A stretch of 64,000 bases of DNA from Microbacterium gorillae (GCF_000826185.2 NZ_LN648871.1:62001-126000), one strand, 5' to 3'. Counted from the first letter of the stretch, positions 51,929 through 61,187 are shown. Program-made: numbers and translations. The notes: generated from the sequence alone by a model not told the origin.

Positions 51929-53077
51929 ATGACCGGCGACACGAGTGACGGGCGCGAGGAGCACCTCGCGCCCGTCACTGATCTGTTCACGCGCCGACGT
52001 GCGACGGCGAATACGGCCGAACCCTCGAAGGAGGATTCGCCACGCCTCCCGGCGCGCGGCGCCGGCGAGCGTCACCCGGTGGGCGAGGCCGGCGGAGCTC
52101 GACCGCGTGCCGGGGAGACCTCGTCGAGGGGCCCCGGGTCCGCTCGTGCGGACGGGTTCGATGACGACGGCTGGTGGGTGGATCCCGATGCCGCGACGGA
52201 TGACGCACCCGAGGCGCGGCCTGAGCGGCCCGCTCCGCGTGAGCGCGCCGGTGCCCGTGCGACCGCGGCGGCGACCGGGCGATTCGATGCGCTTCGGGCG
52301 TCCGAAGACGATGCGCCTCGCACGCCCGGAGACGATGCGCCTCGCGCGCCCGAAGACGATGTCGAGCGGGACCGACCCCGCTTGATGCGAGCCTCGGACC
52401 TGCTCGCGGACGGTGGCCCGCGGTCGGCCGACCCGGTTGTCCTCCCGTGGCGTGCGGAGGGGCGGAGCAGTGCAGCGGGCGCGGATGAGGGTGCCCCCGT
52501 CCGCGGCTCGGAGCGGCGCGCTGACACCGCTCCCCGGCTGCGCGCGGTGGTGGCCTTCACGGAAACGGTGGCGGAAGCGCCGGAGAGTGCCGCTGAGCAG
52601 CGGGAGCGGGGTGAGGCCGCGCTGCTGAAGAAGCTGCGCGGCAAGGGACTGTCCGTCTCCGAGGCGCGGGCCCATCTGCGCGGCACGGATGTGGATCGCG
52701 AGGTCGTGGACGAGATCGTCGAACATTTCGCGAGCCTCGGCTATCTGGATGACGCCGTGCTGGCCGAACAGCTCGTCTACCAGTCGATCTCTCGCAAGAA
52801 CCAGGGCCGCCGGGCGATCGCGCAGACGCTCCAGGCGCGCGGAATCGACCGGGAGACCGTGGAGGCCGCGCTGGCGGATCTGCCCGACGATGACGCCGAC
52901 CGGGCGCTCGATTTCGCCCGTTCGAAGGCGCCCGCGATGGCGAAGCTCGATCCGGACGTCGCTCTGCGTCGCCTTGTCGGGCAGCTGGGCCGACGAGGGT
53001 TTCCGGGCAACGTCGCGATGACGGCGGCGAAGACGGCGCTGGGGGAGAACCCCCGCTCAGGCGTGCGTTTCCGCTGA
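51929..53077 (+). CDS. recX: Regulatory protein RecX with long N-terminal extension
   Basis: A 382-residue protein. The RecX domain is confined to about residues 225-382: EAALLKKLRGKGLSVSEARAHL, VVDEIVEHFASLGYLDDAVLAEQLV, RKNQGRRAIAQTLQARGID and LRRLVGQLGRRGFPGNVAMTAA. It inhibits RecA filaments. The first 220 residues are low-complexity, rich in Ala, Arg, Glu, Asp and Pro, with repeats (EDDAPRTPG, DDAPRAPE). Typical RecX is 150-200 residues. ATG at 51929 is the only good start near recA. Confidence 0.9.
   Translation: MTGDTSDGREEHLAPVTDLFTRRRATANTAEPSKEDSPRLPARGAGERHPVGEAGGARPRAGETSSRGPGSARADGFDDDGWWVDPDAATDDAPEARPERPAPRERAGARATAAATGRFDALRASEDDAPRTPGDDAPRAPEDDVERDRPRLMRASDLLADGGPRSADPVVLPWRAEGRSSAAGADEGAPVRGSERRADTAPRLRAVVAFTETVAEAPESAAEQRERGEAALLKKLRGKGLSVSEARAHLRGTDVDREVVDEIVEHFASLGYLDDAVLAEQLVYQSISRKNQGRRAIAQTLQARGIDRETVEAALADLPDDDADRALDFARSKAPAMAKLDPDVALRRLVGQLGRRGFPGNVAMTAAKTALGENPRSGVRFR
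52307..52354 (+). repeat. 24-bp tandem repeat in recX
   Basis: Units 52307-52330 and 52331-52354 encode DDAPRTPG and DDAPRAPE; they differ at two or three bases, and a third partial unit starts GACGAT. They lie in the disordered N-terminal extension. Confidence 0.8.
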
Positions 53078-53181
53078 TGCTGCCGCGCGCCCCCGTGCGG
53101 CGCAGAGGGGTTCCTTGCGACCCGAACCGGCGCCGGCGAACCGGCTCCGTAGTGCGGCGAGCGTGGTGCCGCCGCCGTCTC

Positions 53182-53210
53182 TGAAGTTGAGTCCAGAAGA
53201 CTCAATTTCA
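53182..53210. promoter_or_regulatory. 29-bp inverted-repeat operator before the second luciferase-like gene
   Basis: Arms TGAAGTTGAGTC and GACTCAATTTCA pair at 11 of 12 positions around CAGAA; the inner TTGAGTC/GACTCAA is perfect. A second small palindrome TGTAC-c-GTACA lies at 53235-53245. The 200-nt gap between recX and the monooxygenase has no gene. Confidence 0.65.
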
Positions 53211-53279
53211 GGAATAAGGGCGGGAGATTCGCGTTGTACCGTACAGGCCCACTCGGGCCGCAGAACGTACGGGAGAGCA

Positions 53280-54347
53280 GTGAACGAAAACGGTCAGACC
53301 CTGGAGCTGGGGGTGCAGACGTTCGGTGACGTCCGTGTGCTTCCGGACCACGAGCACACGAGCGATGGGGAGGTCCTGCGCGAGATCGTCGATCACGCGC
53401 GGCTGGCTGACCACCTCGGCATGGATGTGTTCGGCGTAGGTGAGCATCACCGGCCCGACTTTCCGGTCTCCGCACCGGATGTGGTTCTGGCCGCGATCGC
53501 CGCGGTGACGGAGGACATCCACCTCACGTCCTCCGTGTCCGTGCTCTCCACCGACGATCCGGTTCGCCTGTATGAGCGGTTCGCGACGCTGGACGGCCTG
53601 TCCGCGGGGCGTGCTGAAGTGATCCTCGGGCGCGGCTCGTTCACGGAGAGCTTCCCGCTGTTCGGCTTCGAGCTGGCCGACTACGACCGTCTCTTCGCGG
53701 AGAAGCTCGAGCTGTGGGCTCAGCTTCGCGCCGAGGCCGAGACGAGCTGGTCCGGCACGACGCGTCCGCCGCTGGACGCTCAGCGCGTGTTCCCGCGCAG
53801 CGACACGGCCGGAGGGCTCGCGACCTGGGTCGGCGTCGGGGGCAACCCGCAGTCTGTCGTCCGGGTCGCTCATCACGAATTCGATCTGATGATGGCGGGG
53901 CTGGGGATGGATGTGCCGCGGCTGCAGCAGTACTTCGAGCTGTTCCGGCGCGCATCGGAGCAGTTCGGTACGTCGGCCGGGCGGATCGGGCTCTCCACCC
54001 GCGTCCACATCGCCGACACCGACGCGCAGGCCCGCGACGAGCTGTGGCCGAGCCATCTCGAACGCAACACCCGCATCGGGGCCGAGCGTGGGTGGGCGCC
54101 GCCGTCGCGGGAGTCCTTCGAACAGTCGGTCGATCACGGACTGGAGCTCGTCGGGTCCGTCGACACGGTCACCCGGCGGATCACGGAGACGGTGTCCGCC
54201 CTGGGGCTGGACCGGCTCATCCTCAGTTACGACGGGTCGCTGCTCACGCGGGAGCAGAAGGAGCGCACGCTCACCCTGCTCGGCGAAGAGGTCTTCCCGC
54301 GCGTTCGCGCGGCGGTGGCGGCCGACCGTACCTCGGTCGCGGCCTGA
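53280..54347 (+). CDS. LLM class flavin-dependent oxidoreductase
   Basis: A 355-residue luciferase-like monooxygenase: LELGVQTFGDVRVL, HLGMDVFGVGEHHRPDFPVSAPDVVLAAIAAVT, LSTDDPVRLYERFATLDGLSAGRAEVILGRGSF and SVDTVTRRITETVSALGLDR, the last a family C-terminal block. The flavin (FMN or F420) cannot be assigned. GTG start with GGGAGAG upstream; the longer frame from 53115 has no homology. The NAD(P)-binding gene overlaps its stop (TGATG). Confidence 0.9.
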   Translation: MNENGQTLELGVQTFGDVRVLPDHEHTSDGEVLREIVDHARLADHLGMDVFGVGEHHRPDFPVSAPDVVLAAIAAVTEDIHLTSSVSVLSTDDPVRLYERFATLDGLSAGRAEVILGRGSFTESFPLFGFELADYDRLFAEKLELWAQLRAEAETSWSGTTRPPLDAQRVFPRSDTAGGLATWVGVGGNPQSVVRVAHHEFDLMMAGLGMDVPRLQQYFELFRRASEQFGTSAGRIGLSTRVHIADTDAQARDELWPSHLERNTRIGAERGWAPPSRESFEQSVDHGLELVGSVDTVTRRITETVSALGLDRLILSYDGSLLTREQKERTLTLLGEEVFPRVRAAVAADRTSVAA

Positions 54348-54982
54348 TGGGTTCGATCGTGGCGATCGTGGGTGCCGGAAAGCTCGGCACCACGATCGCC
54401 CGGCTCCTGCTGGCGGCGGGGTATGACGTTCGTGTCACCTCTGCCTCCGGTCCGGGTGCCACGGGCTTCATCCTGGACGTGATCGCTCCCGGAGCGCGCG
54501 CCCAGGCGTTCGCGGACGCGGTGGGGGAGGCGGAGGTCGTCATCCTGGCGCTGCCGCTGTCCCGTATCCGGGACCTGGATGCGGCCCTCCTCGCCGGAAA
54601 GCTCGTGCTCGACGCGACGAACCACTGGGAGAGCGTGGACGGGCGCTTCGAGGACCTCGCGCACGAGGTGCGCTCGACGCAGTACGTGGCGGACCTCCTC
54701 AGTGGGTCTCGCGTGGTGAAGGCGTTCAACCACCTCGGCTATCACGACCTCGATCACGGCGCGCGACCGCCGGGGGACCCGGCGCGGGTCGGCATGGCGA
54801 TCGCCGGCGGCGCCGACGACCTCGCGCGTGCCGGCGAGATCGTGGACGCGGCAGGTTTCGAGCCGGTCCGGCTCGGTACGATCGCGGACAGCGCTCCGAT
54901 GGAGCCCGGCGGTGAGCTGTTCGGGCGGGTGGCGTCCGCGGACGACATCAGAGCCCGCGCCGCGGTGCCCGCGCGCTCCTGA
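54347..54982 (+). CDS. NADPH-dependent F420 reductase-like / NAD(P)-binding protein
   Basis: A 211-residue Rossmann protein: VAIVGAGKLGTTIARLLLAAGYDV, EVVILALPLSRIRDL, KLVLDATNHWE and VVKAFNHLGYHDLD, following the F420_oxidored pattern in which KAFN-type motifs line the cofactor site. It may reduce F420 or flavin for the monooxygenase encoded upstream, to which it is coupled by a one-base overlap. Whether F420 is present in this organism is not shown here. Confidence 0.82.
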   Translation: MGSIVAIVGAGKLGTTIARLLLAAGYDVRVTSASGPGATGFILDVIAPGARAQAFADAVGEAEVVILALPLSRIRDLDAALLAGKLVLDATNHWESVDGRFEDLAHEVRSTQYVADLLSGSRVVKAFNHLGYHDLDHGARPPGDPARVGMAIAGGADDLARAGEIVDAAGFEPVRLGTIADSAPMEPGGELFGRVASADDIRARAAVPARS

Positions 54983-55046
54983 GGGACCACCGAGACCGGT
55001 TGCCGACCCGCCCGGCGGCGCCCGACCGGTGGCTGGACGGCTGCGA

Positions 55047-55532
55047 TCAGAGGGATCCGACCGGCTCGGTGGGGCCATCCGGCCGCACGTCGCTCAGATA
55101 ACCGGCAAGGTCGGGGTCATCACGCCCGTGGACGTGCCGGATCCACGCGATGCGCTCGTGCTCGAGCGTCGCGAGCTCCCACACGCAGCCGATCCAGGGG
55201 CGGGTGACGGCGACGAAGTGGGTCGGATCGTCATCCGGGGTGTCGAGCATGGGCTGCCCGGCGGCGAATGCGTGCAACTCGACCACGTTCCCCCATGTCC
55301 AGCAGTACGCCATGACGTATGCCGAGGTGCCGGACTGGTGGATGATCAGCCACCCCGCGGCGGGATTGTCTTCCGACGGAGCGGGAAGGCTTCCCCGTGC
55401 CGCCGCGATTCCCGCTTCCACCACGTCGCGTGACACCAGGTCGGGCTCGCGCGCGACGAGGTACACCTTCATGTCGCGATCATCGATGCGCACGACGCCG
55501 TCGAACCGGACACTCTTGCTCGCATACACCAT
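55047..55532 (-). CDS. Conserved hypothetical protein
   Basis: A 161-residue soluble protein without recognisable family. It is rich in Trp and aromatic residues (YVMAYCWTWGNVVELHAF, VTRPWIGCVWELATLEHERIAWIRHVHG). There are no signal peptide or TM segments. TAATGT (55539-55544, minus) ends 6 nt before the ATG. It lies alone between the monooxygenase operon and miaB. Confidence 0.65.
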   Translation of the reverse strand: MVYASKSVRFDGVVRIDDRDMKVYLVAREPDLVSRDVVEAGIAAARGSLPAPSEDNPAAGWLIIHQSGTSAYVMAYCWTWGNVVELHAFAAGQPMLDTPDDDPTHFVAVTRPWIGCVWELATLEHERIAWIRHVHGRDDPDLAGYLSDVRPDGPTEPVGSL

Positions 55533-55656
55533 GGCGTGACATTAGATCCCACCACCGACATCGGCCGGGGTGCGCGGATTCGCATCGCCGCGCTCCCGAA
55601 GCGCCTCGTTCCCGGGAGCGGACTCTCATCAGGACCGAACGTAGAATGGGGCCATC

Positions 55657-57210
55657 ATGACTTCGCCATCCAACGCCCCGACGATCATCCCGGCCTCGCC
55701 CGCGGCGACGCGTCCGGACGGCTCCGCGCGCACGTATGAGGTCCGTACCCTCGGGTGCCAGATGAACGTGCACGACTCTGAGCGGCTGTCCGGCTCGCTG
55801 GAGGCCGCCGGTTACATCAGGGCGGACCTCGGTGCCGAGGCGGACGTCGTCGTGATCAACACCTGCGCCGTGCGTGACAACGCCGCCGGCAAGCTCTATG
55901 GCACCCTGGGTCACCTCGCCTCGCTGAAGAAGCGCAAGGACGGCATGCAGATCGCCGTCGGTGGCTGCCTCGCGCAGATGGACAAGCAGGCCGTGGTCGA
56001 CAAGGCCCCCTACGTGGACGTCGTCTTCGGCACGCACAACATGGGCTCGCTCCCGGGCCTACTGGAGCGTGCGGCGCACAACCACGATGCCGAGGTGGAG
56101 ATCCTCGAGTCGCTCGAGGTCTTCCCGTCCACTCTGCCGACCAAACGAGACAGCTCCTACGCGGGGTGGGTGTCCATTTCGGTCGGCTGCAACAACACCT
56201 GCACGTTCTGCATCGTCCCGAGCCTGCGCGGCAAGGAGAAGGATCGTCGCCCCGGCGACATCCTGAACGAGATCAAGCTCATCGTCGACGACGGTGCGAT
56301 CGAGGTCACGCTGCTCGGGCAGAACGTGAACTCCTACGGTGTGGAATTCGGTGACCGCCAGGCCTTCGGCAAGCTGCTGCGCGCGGCCGGTGAGATCGAG
56401 GGGCTGGAGCGCATCCGCTTCACGAGCCCTCACCCGGCCGCCTTCACCGATGACGTGATCGACGCCATGGCCGAGACCCCGTCCGTGATGCCGCAGCTGC
56501 ACATGCCGCTGCAGTCCGGATCGGATCGGATCCTGCGCGCCATGCGCCGCTCGTACCGCTCGGAGAAGTTCCTCGGCATCCTGGACCGGGTGCGCGCGAA
56601 GATCCCGAACGCGTCGATCACGACCGACATCATCGTGGGCTTCCCCGGGGAGACCGAGGAGGACTTCGCCGAGACCCTGCGGGTCGTCGAGCAGGCGCGC
56701 TTCTCGTCCGCCTTCACGTTCCAGTACTCGATTCGCGAGGGTACGCCCGCCGCGACGATGGCGGACCAGGTTCCCAAGGCCGTGGTGCAGGACCGCTACG
56801 ACCGGTTGCTCGCCCTGCAGGAGCGCATCAGCCTGGAGGAGAACGCCAAGCTCGTCGGAACGGATGTCGCCGTGCTCGTCTCCACCGGCGAGGGCAAGAA
56901 GGACTCCACCACCCGCCGTCGGTCCGGCCGGGCCGAGGACAACCGCCTCGTGCACTTCACGCTCCCCGAGGGAGCGGAGGTGCCGCGGCCCGGTGACATC
57001 GTGACGCTCACCGTCAGCCGCGCCGCCCCGCACTACCTGATCGCGGACGAGCCGGAGGGGGCGCCGTTCCGCCTTCGTCGGACCCGCGCCGGGGATGCCT
57101 GGGACCGGGCGCAGGCGGAGTCCTGCGGCGTGCCGGCTCCATCGAACGTGTCCGAGGACGGTAAGCGCGTGATCGGGCTCGGCCTGCCCGGAATGCGCCC
57201 GGGGGCGTGA
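55657..57210 (+). CDS. miaB: tRNA (N6-isopentenyl adenosine(37)-C2)-methylthiotransferase
   Basis: A 517-residue radical-SAM methylthiotransferase that modifies i6A37. The UPF0004 domain has three cysteines ([36 protein letters not shown]); the radical SAM cluster is CNNTCTFC. The C-terminal TRAM domain binds tRNA ([15 protein letters not shown]). TAGAAT (55642-55647) lies 9 nt before the ATG. It overlaps miaA by GTGA, and the two enzymes act one after the other on the same base. Confidence 0.96.
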   Translation: MTSPSNAPTIIPASPAATRPDGSARTYEVRTLGCQMNVHDSERLSGSLEAAGYIRADLGAEADVVVINTCAVRDNAAGKLYGTLGHLASLKKRKDGMQIAVGGCLAQMDKQAVVDKAPYVDVVFGTHNMGSLPGLLERAAHNHDAEVEILESLEVFPSTLPTKRDSSYAGWVSISVGCNNTCTFCIVPSLRGKEKDRRPGDILNEIKLIVDDGAIEVTLLGQNVNSYGVEFGDRQAFGKLLRAAGEIEGLERIRFTSPHPAAFTDDVIDAMAETPSVMPQLHMPLQSGSDRILRAMRRSYRSEKFLGILDRVRAKIPNASITTDIIVGFPGETEEDFAETLRVVEQARFSSAFTFQYSIREGTPAATMADQVPKAVVQDRYDRLLALQERISLEENAKLVGTDVAVLVSTGEGKKDSTTRRRSGRAEDNRLVHFTLPEGAEVPRPGDIVTLTVSRAAPHYLIADEPEGAPFRLRRTRAGDAWDRAQAESCGVPAPSNVSEDGKRVIGLGLPGMRPGA

Positions 57211-58112
57211 GCTCCGACCCGTTGCTGTACGCCGTCGTCGGCGCCACCGGCACCGGCAAGAGCGAGTTCGCGCTCGACCTCGTCGAGGCGTTGAGGGACC
57301 GCGGCCGCGACGCGGAGATCGTCGGCGCAGACGCGATGCAGCTCTACCGCGGCATGGACATCGGCACCGCGAAGCTGCCCGTCGCCGATCGTCGCGGCAT
57401 CCCGCACCACCTGATCGACGTGCTCGATCCGACCGAGGACGCGGCCGTCGCCTGGTACCAGGAGGCCGCCCGTGCGGCCGTCACAGCGGTCCACGAGCGT
57501 GGTCGGGACGCCGTGCTCGTCGGTGGTTCCGGCCTGTACGTGTCCAGTGTGCTGTTCGACTTCCGCTTTCCGGCGCGCGATGAGGCACTGCGCGCCCGGC
57601 TCGAGGCCGAGCTCGAGTCGGACGGCCCCGGCCCGCTGTTCGAACGTCTGCGCGCCGCCGACCCCGTCGCGGCGGAGCGGATCGACGCGCGCAACGGTCG
57701 ACGCGTCGTCCGGGCGCTGGAGATCGTGGAGAGCGGCGGTGCGACGCACGGCGCCGCGCTGCCGGAGGAGCCCGCGGTTTGGGCGCCGCAGCGGGTGTTC
57801 GCGCTGGATGTTCCGCGCCCCGAACTCGTGCAGCGCCTGGACGCGCGGGTGGAGGTCATGTGGTCCGACGGTCTCGTGGACGAGGCGCGAACCCTGCGAG
57901 ACGGCGCCGGCCTCGGGGTGACCGCCGCACGCGCGATCGGCTACGCGCAGGCCCTGGCGCAGCTGGCCGGGACGCAGTCCGAGAGCGAAGCGATCGCGGA
58001 GACGCAGGCCCTGACCCGCCGCTACGCGCGCCGCCAGGTCTCGTGGTTCCGCCGCTATCGCGACGCCCAGTGGCTGGATCCGCGCGAGTTCCGTCCCGCC
58101 GACGTCCTCTGA
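57207..58112 (+). CDS. miaA: tRNA dimethylallyltransferase
   Basis: A 301-residue enzyme adding the isopentenyl group to A37. P-loop [16 protein letters not shown], then [43 protein letters not shown] and the C-terminal [14 protein letters not shown] all match MiaA. GTG start overlaps the miaB stop. In most relatives dapF follows; here about 5.8 kb of other genes lie between. Confidence 0.97.
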   Translation: MSSDPLLYAVVGATGTGKSEFALDLVEALRDRGRDAEIVGADAMQLYRGMDIGTAKLPVADRRGIPHHLIDVLDPTEDAAVAWYQEAARAAVTAVHERGRDAVLVGGSGLYVSSVLFDFRFPARDEALRARLEAELESDGPGPLFERLRAADPVAAERIDARNGRRVVRALEIVESGGATHGAALPEEPAVWAPQRVFALDVPRPELVQRLDARVEVMWSDGLVDEARTLRDGAGLGVTAARAIGYAQALAQLAGTQSESEAIAETQALTRRYARRQVSWFRRYRDAQWLDPREFRPADVL

Positions 58113-58186
58113 CCCGCAGCGTGGTCGGCCGCCGGCCCGCGGGAACTCCTTCGCAGCCGCAGCGGCGGCAGCACGATGAACCCGTG

Positions 58187-58981
58187 TCATGCCATCTTGT
58201 CGAGCCATTCGCCGACGAGCGCACGAGTGATCTCGGGTTGGTCGAGGTGCACGTTGTGGCCGGCGCGGTCGAGTGCGACGTACGTCATGCGTGGATAAGA
58301 GCTGAGAAGGTCGAACTGGTCCTCGTATCCGACGCCGTCATCCTGACGGCCGGTGACCATCAGCCCGGGGCGGTCAAACGTTGTGAATCGGTCCTCCGGG
58401 GCGACCGCCAGATCGAACTTCTCAAGGAGGCGAGTCGCGAATCCCCGGTCGTGGGCGCTCAGGCCCGGTGCGACGTATCGAGTGAAGTTCGCCCACGCCA
58501 CCGCGGTGTGTTCGACGGCAGTGTCGGTGAATTCAGCGACCCGTTCGCGGTCCTCGTTCGTCAGATCCACCGCGGGGGCGTCGGAAGGGAAAGTCCGACG
58601 AACGCCTCGTCGCCGGCGCGAACGGGGTTGTACGAGGGGGGCGATCAGCGCGAGTCCCAGAACACGATCACGGTAGCGGGCAACCATCTCGCGGGCGATC
58701 TGTCCGCCGAACGAGTTCCCGCAGACCGCGAACGGGACGTCATCGCCCAGCACCTCAGCGATCGTGTCGGAGACGGCGTCAGCGACGGCATCGGCCGTCG
58801 CCGGACACCCAGCGGGGGTCCGGCCATGACCGGGCAGGTCCAGGTAGATGCGCCGCCAGCCGTGACGGTCAGCGAACGCAGACTCCAACGGAAGGAGCAG
58901 ATGGTGGTCCACGGTGAACCCGTGGATGAAGATCGCCGGTTTTCCCGTGCCGTGCTCGACACGGTGCAGTTCGAAGCTCAT
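58187..58981 (-). CDS. Alpha/beta hydrolase
   Basis: A 264-residue hydrolase. The oxyanion region is AIFIHGFTVDHHLL, the nucleophile elbow GNSFGGQIA, the acid near VTGRQDDGVGY and the catalytic His in DRAGHNVHLDQP. The substrate is unknown. The start ATG at 58981 gives MSFELHRVEHGTG; longer frames are not homologous. It is divergent from a MerR regulator, with a palindrome between them, suggesting regulation. Confidence 0.88.
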   Translation of the reverse strand: MSFELHRVEHGTGKPAIFIHGFTVDHHLLLPLESAFADRHGWRRIYLDLPGHGRTPAGCPATADAVADAVSDTIAEVLGDDVPFAVCGNSFGGQIAREMVARYRDRVLGLALIAPLVQPRSRRRRGVRRTFPSDAPAVDLTNEDRERVAEFTDTAVEHTAVAWANFTRYVAPGLSAHDRGFATRLLEKFDLAVAPEDRFTTFDRPGLMVTGRQDDGVGYEDQFDLLSSYPRMTYVALDRAGHNVHLDQPEITRALVGEWLDKMA

Positions 58982-58997
58982 GCCATGACGATCCCCG

Positions 58998-59015
58998 CTT
59001 CTCACTAGTGGGAAG
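58998..59015. promoter_or_regulatory. Palindromic site between hydrolase and MerR genes
   Basis: CTTCTCAC-TA-GTGGGAAG is an 18-bp inverted repeat with one mismatch in the 76-nt divergent gap, as expected for a MerR-type operator. Confidence 0.5.
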
Positions 59016-59057
59016 GTCAAATTGCCGCGCCGTGTCGTTGCCAGGAGAATGAGTCGC

Positions 59058-59420
59058 ATGCTGATCGGGGAATTCGCGTCAGAGGCCGGGACGACACCGC
59101 GGATGCTGCGGCACTACGAGGACACGGACCTCCTCGCGCCCGCATCTCGGGACACGAACGGATACCGCATCTACTCGCCGGAGCAGTTGCCGCGCGCCCG
59201 GCAGATCCAGGCGTTGCTGGCCTCGGGTATGCCGGCCACCCTGGTGCGGCAGTTGCTGGACGTGCTGACCGATGCCGGAGGGATCTATCCCGAGCATGTC
59301 ACCGCGGAGACGGTGACCGCTGTCGAGACCGAGTATGAACGCATGTGCCGATGCGTCGAGTGCATGGCCGCGCGTCGGGATGCGCTCCGCGTCTACCTCG
59401 ACCAGCTGCGCGCGGACTGA
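59058..59420 (+). CDS. MerR family transcriptional regulator
   Basis: A 120-residue regulator. The N-terminal winged helix is MLIGEFASEAGTTPRMLRHYEDTDLLAPASRDTNGYRIYSPEQL; the long dimerisation helix runs from about residue 70 to 118. Two Cys in MCRCVECMAARRD could bind a metal or sense redox state. Length is short for MerR but complete. GGAG upstream fits ATG at 59058; an ATG three codons before is possible. It probably controls the divergent hydrolase. Confidence 0.88.
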   Translation: MLIGEFASEAGTTPRMLRHYEDTDLLAPASRDTNGYRIYSPEQLPRARQIQALLASGMPATLVRQLLDVLTDAGGIYPEHVTAETVTAVETEYERMCRCVECMAARRDALRVYLDQLRAD

Positions 59421-59550
59421 TCACCGGACACGCGCCGTCAGGCGAGAGTCGTGATTCGAGTCGGCGCAGGCGCCTCGCTCATCGACCGGTTCAGACGGTC
59501 GCTCGGTGGTGATCCGTCCGTTGCGGTCGTTGAGCGGGCGCCCGCTCGGC

Positions 59551-59964
59551 TCACATGACGGTGGCGTCCACCGTGACCGCGATGTTGCCGCGCGTGGCCT
59601 TGGAGTAGGGGCAGTTCTGGTGCGCGGTGGCCACGATGGCGTCCGCGGTCGCCTGGTCCACGCCGCCGAGCTCTGCGTGCAGAGCCGCGCTCAACGTCGG
59701 GCCCTCGGTCGGGTCGATGGTCAGCGTCACCTCGGCGACGACGGCCGAATCGGTCAGCTTGGCACCCGCACCGCGCGCCGCGAGTTTCATGGCGGAGTGG
59801 AAGCAGGCCGCCCAGCCGGCGGCGAACAGGTCCTCCGGGTTGCTGCCCGTGCCGCCCGTGCCGGGCAGGCTGAGGTCGAGGTCCACGGTGCCGTCGGCGC
59901 TGGCGACGTGGCCGTTGCGCCCGTCACCGGTGGAGGTGGCGATGGAGAGGAATGACTGAGTCAT
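59551..59964 (-). CDS. ohr: Organic hydroperoxide resistance protein, Ohr type
   Basis: A 137-residue thiol peroxidase. Redox cysteines are in FAAGWAACFHSAMKLAARG and TAHQNCPYSKATRGNIAV, as in Ohr; the Arg and Glu that close the active site lie in the N-terminal half. It reduces lipid and organic hydroperoxides. AAAGGA precedes the ATG. Instead of an OhrR-type MarR gene, a CGNR regulator is divergent 91 nt away. Confidence 0.93.
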   Translation of the reverse strand: MTQSFLSIATSTGDGRNGHVASADGTVDLDLSLPGTGGTGSNPEDLFAAGWAACFHSAMKLAARGAGAKLTDSAVVAEVTLTIDPTEGPTLSAALHAELGGVDQATADAIVATAHQNCPYSKATRGNIAVTVDATVM

Positions 59965-59997
59965 GAAAAGTCCTTTCGTCAGGGCGACGAAAATCGT

Positions 59998-60056
59998 CAC
60001 CTGTTCAACTGGTTACGAGATTGCCTCATCCGCCGTCACCTGTCAAGATGGTTACG
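59998..60056. promoter_or_regulatory. Pair of 20-bp direct repeats between ohr and the CGNR gene
   Basis: CACCTGTTCAACTGGTTACG (59998-60017) and CACCTGTCAAGATGGTTACG (60037-60056) agree at 16 of 20 positions with a 39-nt period. The second ends on the first base of the CGNR GTG start. They are candidate binding sites for the regulator. Confidence 0.6.
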
Positions 60057-60604
60057 TGATTCATCAGTTTCCCTGCGGGACGCGCGCTCTCGATTTCGCA
60101 GGCACGCTGCGCGCTCGCGACATCGCCGAGCCGAACGAGGCGCTGCTTGATCCGGAGGCCCTCGACGACTGGTTCGCGCAGTCCGGGTTGCGGACGGCGG
60201 GCGCGGACAGCTCGAGCGCAGACCTCGCATCCGCGATCGAACTCCGCGAGGCGGTCTACACGCTGCTGTGGCATCGACTCGCGGGGGAGCGGTTGCCCGC
60301 CGCAGCGATGGACCATGTGAACGCCGTGGCCGCAAGCGGGTCGATCGCCCCCGCTCTGCGTGCGGACGGCATCGACCTGACCGGCGATCCGAACGCGTGC
60401 CTGGCGACCCTCGCCCGCGAGGCGATCGAGATCGTCGGGGGGTCCGAAGCCGCGCTGCTGCGGCAGTGCTCCCGCCCGGAGTGCACGCAGATCTACCTGG
60501 ATCGGTCGCGCGGCCATCGTCGGGAGTGGTGCTCGATGCAGACCTGCGGTAACCGTGTGAAGGCCGCGGCGTACCGGGCCCGCCACCGCCAGGATTCGTT
60601 CTGA
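60056..60604 (+). CDS. CGNR zinc-finger (ABATE domain) transcriptional regulator
   Basis: A 182-residue protein. Residues 1-130 form the stress-sensing ABATE domain (FPCGTRALDFAGTLRARD), and the C-terminal CGNR zinc finger is LLRQCSRPECTQIYLDRSRGHRREWCSMQTCGNRVKAA, with four cysteines. GTG start; CAAGAT (60044-60049) ends 6 nt before it, so the message may be leaderless. Divergent arrangement with ohr and paired direct repeats suggest it controls ohr. Confidence 0.88.
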   Translation: MIHQFPCGTRALDFAGTLRARDIAEPNEALLDPEALDDWFAQSGLRTAGADSSSADLASAIELREAVYTLLWHRLAGERLPAAAMDHVNAVAASGSIAPALRADGIDLTGDPNACLATLAREAIEIVGGSEAALLRQCSRPECTQIYLDRSRGHRREWCSMQTCGNRVKAAAYRARHRQDSF

Positions 60605-60622
60605 CTCTGGAATGATGGGGCG

Positions 60623-61048
60623 ATGAGTGCCGTGATCCGCCCGTTCCGCATCGACGACACCGAGGCCGTGGTGACGCTGTGGCGCGAGGCCGGGCTCACG
60701 CGCCCGTGGAATGATCCGTACCGGGACATCGAGCGCAAGCTCACCGAGCAGCCCGAGTTCTTCCTCGTCGCGACCGTCGATGACGCCGTCGCCGGGACCG
60801 TGATGGCCGGGTGGGACGGTCACCGCGGATGGATGAGCTACCTCGCGACCTCGGACGCGCAGCGCGGGACGGGGATCGGGCGGGCTCTGGTGGCGGCGGC
60901 CGAGCACGCCCTGGAAGCCGCCGGGTGCCCGAAGATCATGCTCATGGTCCGCTCCGACAACGACGCCGTGATCGGCTTCTACAACGCCCTCGGCTACGGC
61001 ACCGATGAGGTGCGCGTGATGGGTAAGCGCCTCATTCCCGACGCCTGA
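60623..61048 (+). CDS. GNAT family acetyltransferase, YpeA-like
   Basis: A 141-residue acetyltransferase of the YpeA type: IRPFRIDDTEAVVTLWREAGLTRPWNDPYRDIERKL, then the acetyl-CoA loop AQRGTGIGRALVAAAE and KIMLMVRSDNDAVIGFYNALGYG. Family members keep the N-terminal NDP motif; substrate unknown. It lies 18 nt after the CGNR gene and may be on the same mRNA. A 140-nt gap without features follows. Confidence 0.9.
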   Translation: MSAVIRPFRIDDTEAVVTLWREAGLTRPWNDPYRDIERKLTEQPEFFLVATVDDAVAGTVMAGWDGHRGWMSYLATSDAQRGTGIGRALVAAAEHALEAAGCPKIMLMVRSDNDAVIGFYNALGYGTDEVRVMGKRLIPDA

Positions 61049-61187
61049 CATCCGTGGGGGGCCCGCGGCGAAGACGATCAGCGCGCCGGCGCCGAGCGCG
61101 ATGGTCCCGCGGGATGGCGGAGGCATGACCAGACCGTAATCCCGGGGCTCGTCGTGCGCCAGGGGGCTCCACGGCGATCGCCGCCGA

